Shown here piece by piece: positions 7,924-15,678 of a stretch of 20,483 nucleotides of DNA. Below the pieces are notes generated by a model that made no database searches, was not told the DNA's origin, and saw only the letters and a list, made by a program, of their open reading frames with translations. The stretch comes from a virus, in IMG/VR virus record IMGVR_UViG_3300042937_000349, positions 1 to 20,483 of that record. The stretch is one strand, 5' to 3'. A program made the translations under genes and the position numbers. Every line of letters begins with the position of its first letter. Position 1 is the stretch's first letter.

Positions 7924-7958
7924 TAAGTGCGGTGGGGGATAGAACCCCACCACACTTA
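7924..7958 (-). terminator. GC-rich stem-loop after the capsid gene
   Basis: A 14-bp inverted repeat (arms 7924-7937 and 7945-7958, one G-U wobble when read on the minus strand) with a 7-base loop, beginning 23 bases after the capsid stop. The minus-strand 3' flank is AAACCTAAAAACC rather than a U-run. It is therefore not a canonical intrinsic terminator and may instead be a partial terminator or a stabilising 3' end for capsid mRNA. The plus-strand flank is more U-rich (ATTATTGTTT), but no plus-strand gene lies upstream. Confidence 0.6.
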
Positions 7959-7981
7959 TTATTGTTTAACCAGACCGACTC

Positions 7982-9169
7982 TTACGAGCAGGATTGATAA
8001 AGCGTAGCAGGCGAGCAACGGAGATGCATAAGAGCATAACCCCACTCGACACGCTTCGGCTGAGAACCTTGCATGAACAAGGCGTAGAAGTAGCCATTAA
8101 CACCAAGGATGTTATTAGCATTGTCCTTGTTGTTGATCCACATGAACTCACCGCGATAGTTGACAGGATCGAACTTCAGACCCGAGCCGGGGCTGGTGAT
8201 GACCTGAGCAACACGCGAAGTGAAGACATGCGGGTTGTAAATGAAGCTGACTTCGTAAGCGGCAGAGCGATAAGCCGGATTCACGACAGCTTTGTTGCCA
8301 GTGCTGGCAGGGCTGGTTGTGAAGAACGGAACACGCTCAAACGCGCCATCAACGAAGTTGTAGCGAGGAGCCTGACGATCAACCAAGTGGACATAACCAC
8401 TGTAGCTGAAAGCAGCGCCGAAAGGCTTGATAAGCTCGTCAACCTGCGAAGAGAAACGCAAGTCCTGACGGATGTCAGCGTTCTGCTTCTTGAGGTAGTT
8501 GCTCGTTTCAGGCGAGCAGATGAGAGCGTATTGAGGCTCACCGTCAACCATTGCGTAATTGCCTTCAGCGGCATCACGGGAAAGGTCGAGGTAGAACTGA
8601 TCAAGGATACCTTGGTCGAGCGCATAGGCAGGAGCCACGGCAGGGAACGCTTGGTTGGTTCCGCTGCTGGACATCGCCAGCGTATCAGGCACATCAAGAA
8701 CAACCTTGTTGCCAGCGAGACGAGAGAACTCATCACGGTAGCGGTTGCTCCAGAACCACTGACTGTTTTCTTTGAGGACTTTGACCTCACCAGCCAATTG
8801 CTCTTCAGCCTTCCATGCAGTGCGAAGATCGTTCACACAGAAACCGGGCGAACGAATAGCAGCCTGTTGGAGGTTGTAGGAACGAAGGGTGCGAGCAAAC
8901 TCAACAACTTGAGGAGTCGGGTTGCAGTTGTTGCCAGAACCATCGTTAGTTCCCACATCGGCCCAAGCAGTGCTGGAGGCGTTAGGAACGGTGGTGCGCT
9001 CTTGAATGAGCGTTTGGATGGATTCGCCCATGCCAGCAGGGAATGTGTCCTGCTTGATGAGACGGTTCCAAGGGTCGGTAGCAATGAGCTTGGCGGCGAT
9101 CATCTCGCCGATACGCCCTGCTTCCTGTTGAAGCTGATTGTTTACATCAGCAATATTGTATTGAGACAT
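7982..9169 (-). CDS. Probable major capsid protein
   Basis: A 395-aa protein, MSQYNIADVNNQLQQEAGRI to LYQSCS, with no membrane segment or signal peptide. It mixes helical N-terminal sequence with beta-rich sequence later (for example FGAAFSYSGYVHLVDRQAPR and GEFMWINNKD). The call rests on size, on position after the portal and scaffold-like genes and before the fibres, and on codon use. No TTA, CTA or TCA codon appears in frame over nearly the whole gene, which is unlike its AT-rich neighbours and typical of the most highly expressed phage gene. It has its own 241-base leader and a stem-loop after its stop, so it may be a separate, abundant transcript. I do not recognise the exact capsid family. 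Another abundant virion protein is the alternative. Confidence 0.75.
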   Translation of the reverse strand: MSQYNIADVNNQLQQEAGRIGEMIAAKLIATDPWNRLIKQDTFPAGMGESIQTLIQERTTVPNASSTAWADVGTNDGSGNNCNPTPQVVEFARTLRSYNLQQAAIRSPGFCVNDLRTAWKAEEQLAGEVKVLKENSQWFWSNRYRDEFSRLAGNKVVLDVPDTLAMSSSGTNQAFPAVAPAYALDQGILDQFYLDLSRDAAEGNYAMVDGEPQYALICSPETSNYLKKQNADIRQDLRFSSQVDELIKPFGAAFSYSGYVHLVDRQAPRYNFVDGAFERVPFFTTSPASTGNKAVVNPAYRSAAYEVSFIYNPHVFTSRVAQVITSPGSGLKFDPVNYRGEFMWINNKDNANNILGVNGYFYALFMQGSQPKRVEWGYALMHLRCSPATLYQSCS

Positions 9170-9410
9170 ATTATTATCTTTCTATTTAAGTTAAATTTAG
9201 TTTTGAATCCAAGTCGTCGTTTAGTTGCCCAACTTAAACTCGGTTTATTTTCCTTTACTGAGCCAGTGTAAAAGCCTTTCGGTGTTTATAAGCTCGGATT
9301 TATTTTGTTACTGATGTTAAGGAATCAGCGATCCATAACATTTTTTTCAACAGCTTAGTTATGCTGCATCGCAACTAATATGTGAACAAAGCAATATTTG
9401 CAAGTTAATT
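9170..9410 (-). other. Capsid gene leader, 241 bases without a gene
   Basis: No open frame of note on the minus strand. It holds a candidate promoter (9375-9403), an imperfect direct repeat of AAAATAAA-CCGAG-TTA type (near 9236-9252 and 9286-9305), a short hairpin (9220-9238, AGTT/AACT arms around GGGC) and an AT-rich end just before the capsid ATG. The ribosome-binding match there (AGAAAG, 8-9 bases upstream) is weak. Confidence 0.5.
9375..9403 (-). promoter_or_regulatory. Candidate sigma70-like promoter for the capsid gene
   Basis: TTGCAA (9398-9403) and TATTAG (9375-9380) are 17 bases apart on the minus strand, each matching 4 of 6 consensus bases. It sits just after the stop of the upstream gene and would give a leader of about 200 bases. 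The match is modest for an AT-rich region. Confidence 0.3.
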
Positions 9411-10274
9411 TTAACTACTTTTTCGTTTTCTTTTTTTTGCTTCTTCCAGTCTTTTTTCCCTCGCTGGAGATTCAATGAATTTTTCATAAGCCAAACTTAA
9501 TGCTTCGGGGGCAATTTCAGTTGTAAGTTCTGTCAAGGAATCTGCAAGATCGTAAGGAGCGCCAAGCGGCCCTCCGCGAACGGCAAGCCTTCTTAATCTC
9601 CCTGCAACCGACTTAGGGTCTGGAGTTGAAACCCCGACTCGCTTCTCGTATTCACCCATCGCTGCTTCGGCAACAGGCTCAATTGCCGCTGAAGCTATTC
9701 CAGATGCAAGACCTGATGCAGCGCCTTTAGCAACACCCATCGCTGTTCGCTTTGCTGTTTCTTTTGCGGCCTGAACAATCGGGTATCCCTTGCCAACTTC
9801 TTTGTATCCCATAATTGGATTAGGCTTACCTTCAAACGCACGAACCTCTGCCGCATTTAGTTGGCGAACTGTTTCTCCAGTAAATGGGTCGTATGGTCTA
9901 TGTGCAAAATGTCTACTAGCAACATATTTCTTTGTAACTGGGTTATATTCACCACCGGCGACCATTGGTCTTTTAGATTCAAAAATAAATCCCTTACTAT
10001 CTTTAGGTAGATAATTTTCAAGAACTTTCCCTTTTTGAAATGATGGAAACTCTGTTTTCCTTGTTAGATCAAATCCCCCAATCTTACCCGCCCCAACCCT
10101 GCCAACTGGAGAGGCCCTAACAACTTTATCTTTTAAGTAATCGTCAAACGCCTCTTGGTTTACTGCGCGATAATACGCATCTTTATCGGCAAGCTTTTCA
10201 GCAAAAGGATTCTTCTTGTAAAGATTCTTAACTTTTTCTTTGGCCTTTTCTTTTATGCTTTTCTTTTCGGACAT
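9411..10274 (-). CDS. Hypothetical protein before capsid, possible ART-like N-terminus
   Basis: A 287-aa basic protein of unknown function. A Lys-rich N-terminus (1-28) leads to KDAYYRAVNQEAFDDYLKDK (31-50), then FPSFQKGKVLENY (76-88) and GFIFESKRPMVAGGEY (95-110). The order YR-x-V, an S-containing strand plus basic loop, then a strand with Glu loosely resembles ADP-ribosyltransferase folds carried by some phages, but the key motifs are not exact. Residues 175-208 are Ala/Gly-rich and could be an amphipathic or membrane-active helix. The C-terminus is strongly basic (KKRKRKSS). It lies between the terminator that closes the scaffold gene and the capsid leader, so it may have its own promoter. 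No Shine-Dalgarno: the leader is AT-rich (TTTAATCTTT). It could be an internal or injected virion protein. Confidence 0.65.
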   Translation of the reverse strand: MSEKKSIKEKAKEKVKNLYKKNPFAEKLADKDAYYRAVNQEAFDDYLKDKVVRASPVGRVGAGKIGGFDLTRKTEFPSFQKGKVLENYLPKDSKGFIFESKRPMVAGGEYNPVTKKYVASRHFAHRPYDPFTGETVRQLNAAEVRAFEGKPNPIMGYKEVGKGYPIVQAAKETAKRTAMGVAKGAASGLASGIASAAIEPVAEAAMGEYEKRVGVSTPDPKSVAGRLRRLAVRGGPLGAPYDLADSLTELTTEIAPEALSLAYEKFIESPAREKRLEEAKKRKRKSS

Positions 10275-10310
10275 AAAGATTAAATAAATTAAATGTTTAT
10301 GTTTTTCAAG

Positions 10311-10341
10311 AAAAAAAGGACTGCCTAATTAAAGCAGTCCT
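10311..10341 (-). terminator. Intrinsic terminator after the scaffold-like gene
   Basis: On the minus strand an 8-bp perfect stem (AGGACTGC / GCAGTCCT, arms 10334-10341 and 10317-10324) with a 9-base loop is followed directly by a run of T (10311-10317). It lies 34 bases after the scaffold stop and before the next gene's start, so it should end or attenuate transcription of the portal-scaffold unit. Confidence 0.88.
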
Positions 10342-10375
10342 CTTTCTATTGAATCTGAACTTATTTTTTTATTAG

Positions 10376-11560
10376 TTATGCAACCATTCTCCCGACAAGA
10401 TTCTTAACGAAGTCGTCTGTATCCATCTTTGCGTAGTTGGTCGGCTTGTTTGATTCTGCTGGAGTTCTGGGGGAATTCCCACCAGCAGCAGGAGCAGAGC
10501 CACCGCGAAGTTTGACATTGTTTTCCTTGGTTTCCTTCAGCTCGTTCTGTAATGACTTAACTGTATCAATCAAGTCTGGAAGAACAGCAGCTCCAAGGAT
10601 GCCATATACTTTAAGGTTTTCAGGCCACTCGTCGTAGCTCATTACTTCTTGCTGAAGTTTAGCGATGTCTGGTCGCTTGTCTTCTGGAAGAAGATTGTAA
10701 ACCTTCTCGGTCATCTTCGGAACAACCTCTTGAATTGCTGATTCCCGTTGAGCGAAATACTGCTTGTGGAACTCCTGTTCTTCTTGCTGCTGACGCTCCA
10801 TAGAAGCCTTATATGCCTCTTTAGAATTAGCCTCCAACTCCTCCTTGCGTTTCTCAATCTGAAGCAGGTTGTCAGCAAGATTCCAAACCTTCGTCTTGTC
10901 TCGCTCTGACCAATCAGCCATCAACGCTTCAAGTTTCTGAGGATCGCCGTTTGTGTCTGCTTGTAGGGCATCAATCAAATCAGAGGTTTCAACTTTATTC
11001 CGTTGAGCAAAGAATTCAGCACCCTCGATAATCTCGTTGATAGGTTCGGAAACATACTGCTTCCATTCCTTTGTAGCCTGAACACGGGTCATGTATAGCT
11101 CGCCATCCACGGCTTCACGCTCACGCTGAATTTCTTCAATCTGAGTCTTTAGGTCTTGGACTTCCTTACTAGCTTCCTCGTATTCGCTTCCTTTAGCCTT
11201 GAGTTCAGCAAGCTCTTTCTGAGCCAGCTTGAGTTCTTTTTCTGCTGACTTCAGTTCCTTCCAGCGAATCTTTTCTTTTTCGCCAGTTGGCTCTGCCTCG
11301 GCAGAAGCATCTGTATTAGCTTCTTCAGTTTTTGCCCCCTCATTAGTTCCAGATTTGTCAGTATTTTCGACCTCTTTTTTAGGGGCTTCTGTATTTTCTG
11401 GAGCAGGCTGAGTTGGATTTGACTTCGGCTCTTCCTTGGGAGGGGTGACGCTGAGATCATTGGATGCAATAGAATCAAGCGCACTGCGGAGATTTGTGAT
11501 CGCCGAGTCCGTTGATGCTGGTTCTGTTGGTGTGGGTGTCGGTGTTGCTTGGTCGGACAT
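10376..11560 (-). CDS. Scaffold-like coiled-coil protein
   Basis: A 394-aa, highly charged protein. Residues 1-95 are disordered and rich in Pro, Thr, Glu and Ala. Residues 96-155 (KELKSAEKELKLAQKELAEL and on) form a strong coiled coil, and a second helical stretch at about 225-275 is rich in Glu, Lys and Gln. The C-terminus has a Gly/Pro linker (353-372) and ends with a short helix, DDFVKNLVGRMVA. This layout, with low-complexity N-terminus, coiled coils and a short C-terminal capsid-binding helix, fits phage scaffolding proteins, which guide procapsid assembly. Position downstream of the portal and upstream of the capsid agrees. There is no Shine-Dalgarno at the start. An intrinsic terminator follows. 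Confidence 0.78.
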   Translation of the reverse strand: MSDQATPTPTPTEPASTDSAITNLRSALDSIASNDLSVTPPKEEPKSNPTQPAPENTEAPKKEVENTDKSGTNEGAKTEEANTDASAEAEPTGEKEKIRWKELKSAEKELKLAQKELAELKAKGSEYEEASKEVQDLKTQIEEIQREREAVDGELYMTRVQATKEWKQYVSEPINEIIEGAEFFAQRNKVETSDLIDALQADTNGDPQKLEALMADWSERDKTKVWNLADNLLQIEKRKEELEANSKEAYKASMERQQQEEQEFHKQYFAQRESAIQEVVPKMTEKVYNLLPEDKRPDIAKLQQEVMSYDEWPENLKVYGILGAAVLPDLIDTVKSLQNELKETKENNVKLRGGSAPAAGGNSPRTPAESNKPTNYAKMDTDDFVKNLVGRMVA

Positions 11561-11575
11561 ATAAGATAATAATTT

Positions 11576-11698
11576 TTACTTAATCTTGGCGCGATGACGC
11601 TCACCCCAAGATTTCTTAGTGGTAGCTGTCTTCTTGCCAGATGTTGCCATTGGTTTCTTTGCTGCTGGTGCAATGCGTTTTTCTGTTGCCATTTTCAT
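11576..11698 (-). CDS. Small very basic protein (40 aa)
   Basis: A 40-aa frame, MKMATEKRIAPAAKKPMATS then GKKTATTKKSWGERHRAKIK, with 13 Lys/Arg and many Ala/Thr. The frame stays open further upstream, but the start at 11698 is favoured: a clear AGGAG lies 7 bases before it, while a longer frame would overlap the preceding gene for over 100 bases. It sits between a 111-aa gene and the scaffold-like gene. Its composition resembles nucleic-acid-binding or capsid-lining peptides. No family is recognised. Confidence 0.65.
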   Translation of the reverse strand: MKMATEKRIAPAAKKPMATSGKKTATTKKSWGERHRAKIK

Positions 11699-11702
11699 AT
11701 TT

Positions 11703-12038
11703 TTACTCCTGTTGGTTGTTTGTTTGTGAAAGCCTCTCAGCTTCCATGATTTCGTCCTCGGTGTATAACCCTGTGGACAAAAGTTTCCTGCGAGCTTGAA
11801 TGATATATTCCTTATCCAGATCATTCAACTTCTTTGGATTGATTCTAATCAATGAATTAAGTTTGTTTTGAAACTCTTCGGAACCGATGGCTTTAGCGGC
11901 CTCAATATCCGTTGGAGCTTTAGGGGCGCATTCTTGTCTAACAATAATAAATGCTTCTTTAAGAACTGGGTTGTCTAGTAGTTTCTCCAATTGAGATACC
12001 TTGTCGGCATTCATTTGGAATAGTTGTCTTTGTGTCAT
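11703..12038 (-). CDS. Hypothetical protein downstream of portal (111 aa)
   Basis: A 111-aa, mostly helical soluble protein: MTQRQLFQMNADKVSQLEKL at the start, a middle with LNSLIRINPKKLNDLD, and a Gln/Asn-rich end. The ATG overlaps the portal stop by four bases (ATGA at 12035-12038), and an AGGGA-like ribosome-binding site lies about 8 bases upstream. Small helical proteins in this place often take part in capsid or head-completion steps, but no family is recognised here. Translational coupling to the portal suggests a head-related role. Confidence 0.7.
   Translation of the reverse strand: MTQRQLFQMNADKVSQLEKLLDNPVLKEAFIIVRQECAPKAPTDIEAAKAIGSEEFQNKLNSLIRINPKKLNDLDKEYIIQARRKLLSTGLYTEDEIMEAERLSQTNNQQE
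11706..11710 (-). promoter_or_regulatory. Shine-Dalgarno for the 40-aa basic protein
   Basis: AGGAG overlapping the last codons of the preceding gene, 7 bases before the ATG at 11698. It decides the start of the small basic protein. Confidence 0.7.
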
Positions 12039-14347
12039 ATTCTAATTCCCTGCGATTGTATCTTGCTGGCTGCTTCTGCGTCACGGATTGCCATCTTTTG
12101 GTTGGCATCCTGCTGGCGCATAATCATTCTCTGCTGGTGCATTTGCATATCCATCTCAAGTTTCGCCTGCCGCTCGGCTCTCTGTGCCTCTATTTTAGCA
12201 AGCGTGGCTGGATCAATTTGCTGTTGACCTTGCGCCAAATTCGCATCTTCCATTCCGCTCAACATGGATTGCTGTTCTTGTTCAGCCATTAGCTTCTGAA
12301 CTTTCAGCGTTCCGTTGTGCAAAATTTCGTCTGCGTTTTGAAGAACCTTGCGGTATAGCGCGGATTCCTCACGCATTGCAGGGTCGCCAGACAACCTCTC
12401 GACATGCTGTGCGACATGAGCATTAAGCGCATTGATTCCCTCAAGCATCGGAGCAAGTTGCATTGGGTCAACTTGCAAGGCTTCTTGCGCCTTTTCAATA
12501 ATCGGGTTGAGTGCTTCGATGTGAACCTTCGCGTGAACCAAATCATTCTGCCCATCAAGAACCATGATCTGACCACCAGTAAGGAGTGAGTTATTTTCGA
12601 GTTGAGCAATAGAAGCATCCATTGTTGGCTTCTCGGATTCACCGGGCTGGATAGCATATCTCGACGCATTCTCGTAGCCAGCAGTCTCGGAAGCAATATC
12701 CCAAATAAGGTTCTGCTTTCCGTAGTCTGGAAGGCTACCAAAGATTCCCATCAATCTATCGAACGCAACCATTCTTGCTGCTTCCGATCCAGCCCCAACA
12801 GGTTTAACGACTCTGAGTCTATCTGTATCCAAGTTGAAGAAGGCTTGCAGGTAACGATCTTTTGCACCGAATCCTTCAGCACCACGGCGAAGGAGGCGTT
12901 TATGGAGTTCAATGATATAATTGCCACCCGGCTCCCGTGCATCGTAATCCTTGCGCTTCATTCGGCGAATCATTTCGCGCATCAGGGATTCCCAAGGATC
13001 GAAGAAAAGATTCAAAGCTGACACGCTCATTTTAGCAATATTGCTAAGTTCAGCACGCACTTGTGTTGCGGACTTCTCAACCGATGTATTGATTAAAGAT
13101 TCGGTATTGTATGCAGATGTTCTTTCTCTGAACAACTGTGTAAACGCACTAACAATCGGCAATGTCCCGTTAGATACATTGGGAACTATAGTATCCTTAA
13201 TGACCTCAATTCCCGGTGAAAGCAAATTATAAACTCCATTCGGGATGAACTGCATCTCCTGCAATGCCGTCTCGTCTTTTGGTTGGAATGTAGGCGCACT
13301 ACCGAAGGATGCAATCTCAAGAAGTGAACAGTATGCACGATTCAATGCTCCGTTAATTGCAAAGACATCGTAGCCCTGACCACGAACTCCGTGATAGTAT
13401 CCGTTCGTTCCAACTCCGTAGGTAAAGACAGTATAAGCCTCGTAGCTATTATCGAATCTGCCGATTCTCTTAAACAAGAAGTCTTGCACCCCATTGTCAT
13501 CGTTAATCATGTAGTGCGAAACCTTGCCGTCAAATTCAGTTACCCACAAATGGACAACACGAATTGACTGCTGGTTCGCAGCTTGAGTCGTAAAGAACAA
13601 GTCGTTATTACGAAGCTCCATCTCTAGCTTCTCCCAATCATACTGACGGAAGTTGTAATAATTGTTATTATTATTTACAGAAGATGTAATTGCTTTACGG
13701 CAAGCCTGAATATTGAATCCGTTAATCTGTGCAGTCTCTTCGTCTTTAATCAACTGGTAAAGTTGCGTAGGGGAATAGAATCGCAAGCAAGCGGCAACAT
13801 CAATATTGTCCTGACCGATCTCTGTCTTACGAGGAATCTTGAAGTCAGACATATCCGTTGACTTCCAACGCCAGTCCCACTCATCATTGAACAACGACAC
13901 ACCAACTCCATGCTTAATAAAGCTATTGCAGAGCTTGAGATATGTAGGGAAGAAGTTGCGCCAAGAGCGAACAGCAGCGGTTACTTCCTGTGCTACAACT
14001 TGCTCAAGTTCGTCACGCTCCGTCTGGCTCCCGTAAAGAGTCGGGCAACGGAAGAATGTTTGAGGCGCATTAATGATGTCAACATACCCAGCAAGTGCCG
14101 TATCAAGAACTTGCTTCGCAAACCCCCACGACACATTGACTCGGTAGGATTGCCCTGCATTGATAAGCGCCCTCTCGTCGTAGGGGCGTTCGTTGTCGTA
14201 AGCAGCGTCAATCTTGCTGCGGTCAAAAGCTGAGACGGCATCCGCTCGTCGTAGAGTCTCCCAAATCTCATAAGCTGATTTAGCGTCCTTAATGCGGGAT
14301 ACCGGAGGCTTCCCGCTATTTGAAATTGTTTCTAGTCGATCACTCAT
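12035..14347 (-). CDS. Portal protein
   Basis: A 770-aa protein, probably the dodecameric portal through which DNA enters and leaves the head. The first part (KSAYEIWETLRRADAVSAFD, then WGFAKQVLDTALAGYVDI) has the portal-like early helices that begin with a long Asp/Arg-rich helix. The middle has long beta-helical alternation and an Asn-run (NNNNN near 225). About 390-480 (LFRERTSAYNTESLINTSVE then KSATQVRAELSNIAKMSVSA) matches the region usually forming the portal's clip/stem and wing. The last 80 residues are a Gln/Met-rich coiled coil, QQRMIMRQQDANQKMAIRDA. The length is like podovirus portals of about 700-770 aa. An AAGGAAG ribosome-binding site precedes the start, and it overlaps the upstream glycosyltransferase gene by 8 bases. 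Position, next to scaffold-like and terminase genes, supports the call. Confidence 0.82.
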   Translation of the reverse strand: MSDRLETISNSGKPPVSRIKDAKSAYEIWETLRRADAVSAFDRSKIDAAYDNERPYDERALINAGQSYRVNVSWGFAKQVLDTALAGYVDIINAPQTFFRCPTLYGSQTERDELEQVVAQEVTAAVRSWRNFFPTYLKLCNSFIKHGVGVSLFNDEWDWRWKSTDMSDFKIPRKTEIGQDNIDVAACLRFYSPTQLYQLIKDEETAQINGFNIQACRKAITSSVNNNNNYYNFRQYDWEKLEMELRNNDLFFTTQAANQQSIRVVHLWVTEFDGKVSHYMINDDNGVQDFLFKRIGRFDNSYEAYTVFTYGVGTNGYYHGVRGQGYDVFAINGALNRAYCSLLEIASFGSAPTFQPKDETALQEMQFIPNGVYNLLSPGIEVIKDTIVPNVSNGTLPIVSAFTQLFRERTSAYNTESLINTSVEKSATQVRAELSNIAKMSVSALNLFFDPWESLMREMIRRMKRKDYDAREPGGNYIIELHKRLLRRGAEGFGAKDRYLQAFFNLDTDRLRVVKPVGAGSEAARMVAFDRLMGIFGSLPDYGKQNLIWDIASETAGYENASRYAIQPGESEKPTMDASIAQLENNSLLTGGQIMVLDGQNDLVHAKVHIEALNPIIEKAQEALQVDPMQLAPMLEGINALNAHVAQHVERLSGDPAMREESALYRKVLQNADEILHNGTLKVQKLMAEQEQQSMLSGMEDANLAQGQQQIDPATLAKIEAQRAERQAKLEMDMQMHQQRMIMRQQDANQKMAIRDAEAASKIQSQGIRI

Positions 14348-15299
14348 TATTGTCTTCCTTTGTTGGTTTCTTTTGGAAGAACCTTAAGTTGGCTATTCGC
14401 TTCTGATAAATCCTCATCTTTTTCTCAAGTTCAGATTCATCAATATCTTCAATGCCTTCAGCGATCTCTTGCGCTTCCTCAACTGTTAAGTTCTTTGCAA
14501 CTTTCATATCGTCTTTATTTATATTGTTCAACAATAACTTAACAAGTGAGCCATCTTTGCACCCGTGAACGAGAACTGCGTCCTCGCTTACAGGTTTGTT
14601 CCAATGGACATCCCACGCTAAATTAGAGATAGAATCACATACCATTTCTCCGTTAATATTGCGATACTTTTCTGTCCTCCAATTGTTTTGGATGAGATTA
14701 GATTCTTTCATCCGATTAACTACATACCACTGGATGATGTGGGTCCAATGCCTGTTAGATACAGAAAGGGAATTCAATACAGGTGCAGAACAGATTTTTG
14801 TGGAATACACTCCAACTTGAGCCATCCTGTGTCCTGTGACAGACTCAGGAACGAGTTCCCCGTTCTTGCCTTCATACACCCTCTCTTTAGCTCCAAGATA
14901 AATCAATGGTTCACGCTTCTCCTTAACCGCCCTAGTCGTGTCTGCGTAATATTCAAACGCAATTAGATCAAGCCAATTCTCTCGCATTGGAACAGTGTCT
15001 AGTTCAAACCAAAGAAACGCATCCGTCTCTTCATCCTTACGGAGATGAGCGCAAGCCTGCTGGAAGTAGAAGTTGCAAGACATAGGCCAACCCATCATCG
15101 TGTCTGGAATAATGCAAGCCTCAGAAGATTTGAACAAATGTTTAATTTGCTTTTCAAATCCAATGATGACTTCCTCGTTTTCTCTTGACCCAATAACTAG
15201 TAGGTCGTGTTCTTCGCCTACTGGAAATTTATTAATCGCACTGATGAAATCAGGGATCAAATGCCGATCATGTTTTGATACAGGAATAACTAGCTTCAT
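14340..15299 (-). CDS. GT-A-like glycosyltransferase
   Basis: A 319-aa protein with the layout of a GT-A fold (nucleotide-sugar) transferase. MKLVIPVSKHDRHLIPDFIS at the N-terminus is the first beta strand plus helix, HDLLVIGS (31-38) the second strand, and FLWFELDTVPMRENWLDLIA (95-114) carries an E-x-D in place of the usual D-x-D metal site. Aromatic residues follow at about 184-192, and VLVHGCKDGSL (242-252) is a late His/Asp-containing loop. The last 50 residues are a charged helical tail (VEEAQEIAEGIEDIDESELE and on). It overlaps the portal start by 8 bases. The target could be the phage's own virion proteins, or host surface or phage DNA. Sequence alone does not choose. Confidence 0.65.
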   Translation of the reverse strand: MKLVIPVSKHDRHLIPDFISAINKFPVGEEHDLLVIGSRENEEVIIGFEKQIKHLFKSSEACIIPDTMMGWPMSCNFYFQQACAHLRKDEETDAFLWFELDTVPMRENWLDLIAFEYYADTTRAVKEKREPLIYLGAKERVYEGKNGELVPESVTGHRMAQVGVYSTKICSAPVLNSLSVSNRHWTHIIQWYVVNRMKESNLIQNNWRTEKYRNINGEMVCDSISNLAWDVHWNKPVSEDAVLVHGCKDGSLVKLLLNNINKDDMKVAKNLTVEEAQEIAEGIEDIDESELEKKMRIYQKRIANLRFFQKKPTKEDNNE

Positions 15300-15300
15300 A

Positions 15301-15666
15301 TTAAAAAATCATCTCAAACTCAGCCGTGAATTTAATCGGCCTAGAAGGGATCGCATCATCAAACTCAAACCCGCTTACCTTCCTCCACACCCTCCGAGGC
15401 ATAAAGAAACAATACTCGTAAATACCGCGAGAAATAACGAGAACTTTAAAACCCGCTCTTTCCACCCGATACGGAGTTCCCTCAACTGCCCTTTGCAAAG
15501 CCAGAGCAAGAGGAGATTTTGTAGGGTTACACTTAGTTCCATTGACATAATCTTCGGGTTTAACAATCACATCTAATAAAACAGATTGCCGATGTTCGTC
15601 AATATAAAGTTCTGCCCTCGTTTTTTGAAAACCAAGTTCCTTTAGTATGTTCATCACTTCCCCCAT
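15301..15666 (-). CDS. Hypothetical small phage protein (121 aa)
   Basis: The longest frame runs from 15765, but that would overlap the divergent terminase start (15735), so the ATG at 15666 (or at 15654) is more likely. The protein starts MGEVMNILKELGFQKTRAEL. The core VIVKPEDYVNGTKCNPTKSP then LALALQRAV resembles a widespread small phage-protein pattern: V-x-V-x3-D-x3-G, a short turn, then P-(L/I)-A-L-A-hydrophobic-R. It ends with a strand-rich FEFDDAIPSRPIKFTAEFEM. Its function is unknown. It is divergent from the terminase, with an AT-rich 68-base gap between. Confidence 0.6.
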   Translation of the reverse strand: MGEVMNILKELGFQKTRAELYIDEHRQSVLLDVIVKPEDYVNGTKCNPTKSPLALALQRAVEGTPYRVERAGFKVLVISRGIYEYCFFMPRRVWRKVSGFEFDDAIPSRPIKFTAEFEMIF

Positions 15667-15668
15667 AC

Positions 15669-15678
15669 TATTATAATA
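15669..15678. promoter_or_regulatory. Palindromic TATAAT, candidate divergent -10 element
   Basis: TATTATAATA is a perfect palindrome and gives an exact TATAAT on both strands in the 68-base gap between the divergent 121-aa gene and the terminase. Neither side shows a good -35 at 16-18 bases. On the minus strand it lies only 3 bases before the ATG at 15666, so that gene would be nearly leaderless or start at 15654. On the plus strand the leader to the terminase would be about 50 bases. Confidence 0.35.

Noticed and set aside
7994-9271. 425-aa open frame on the plus strand across the capsid gene
   Set aside because: It is in exact antisense codon register with the capsid gene and is open because that gene avoids TTA, CTA and TCA codons. 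Its sequence looks like no protein family, and the minus-strand protein fits the gene context.
11699-11824. 82-aa version of the small basic protein starting at 11824
   Set aside because: The extra part overlaps the 111-aa gene by over 100 bases, is unlike the basic core, and ignores the AGGAG placed 7 bases before the ATG at 11698.
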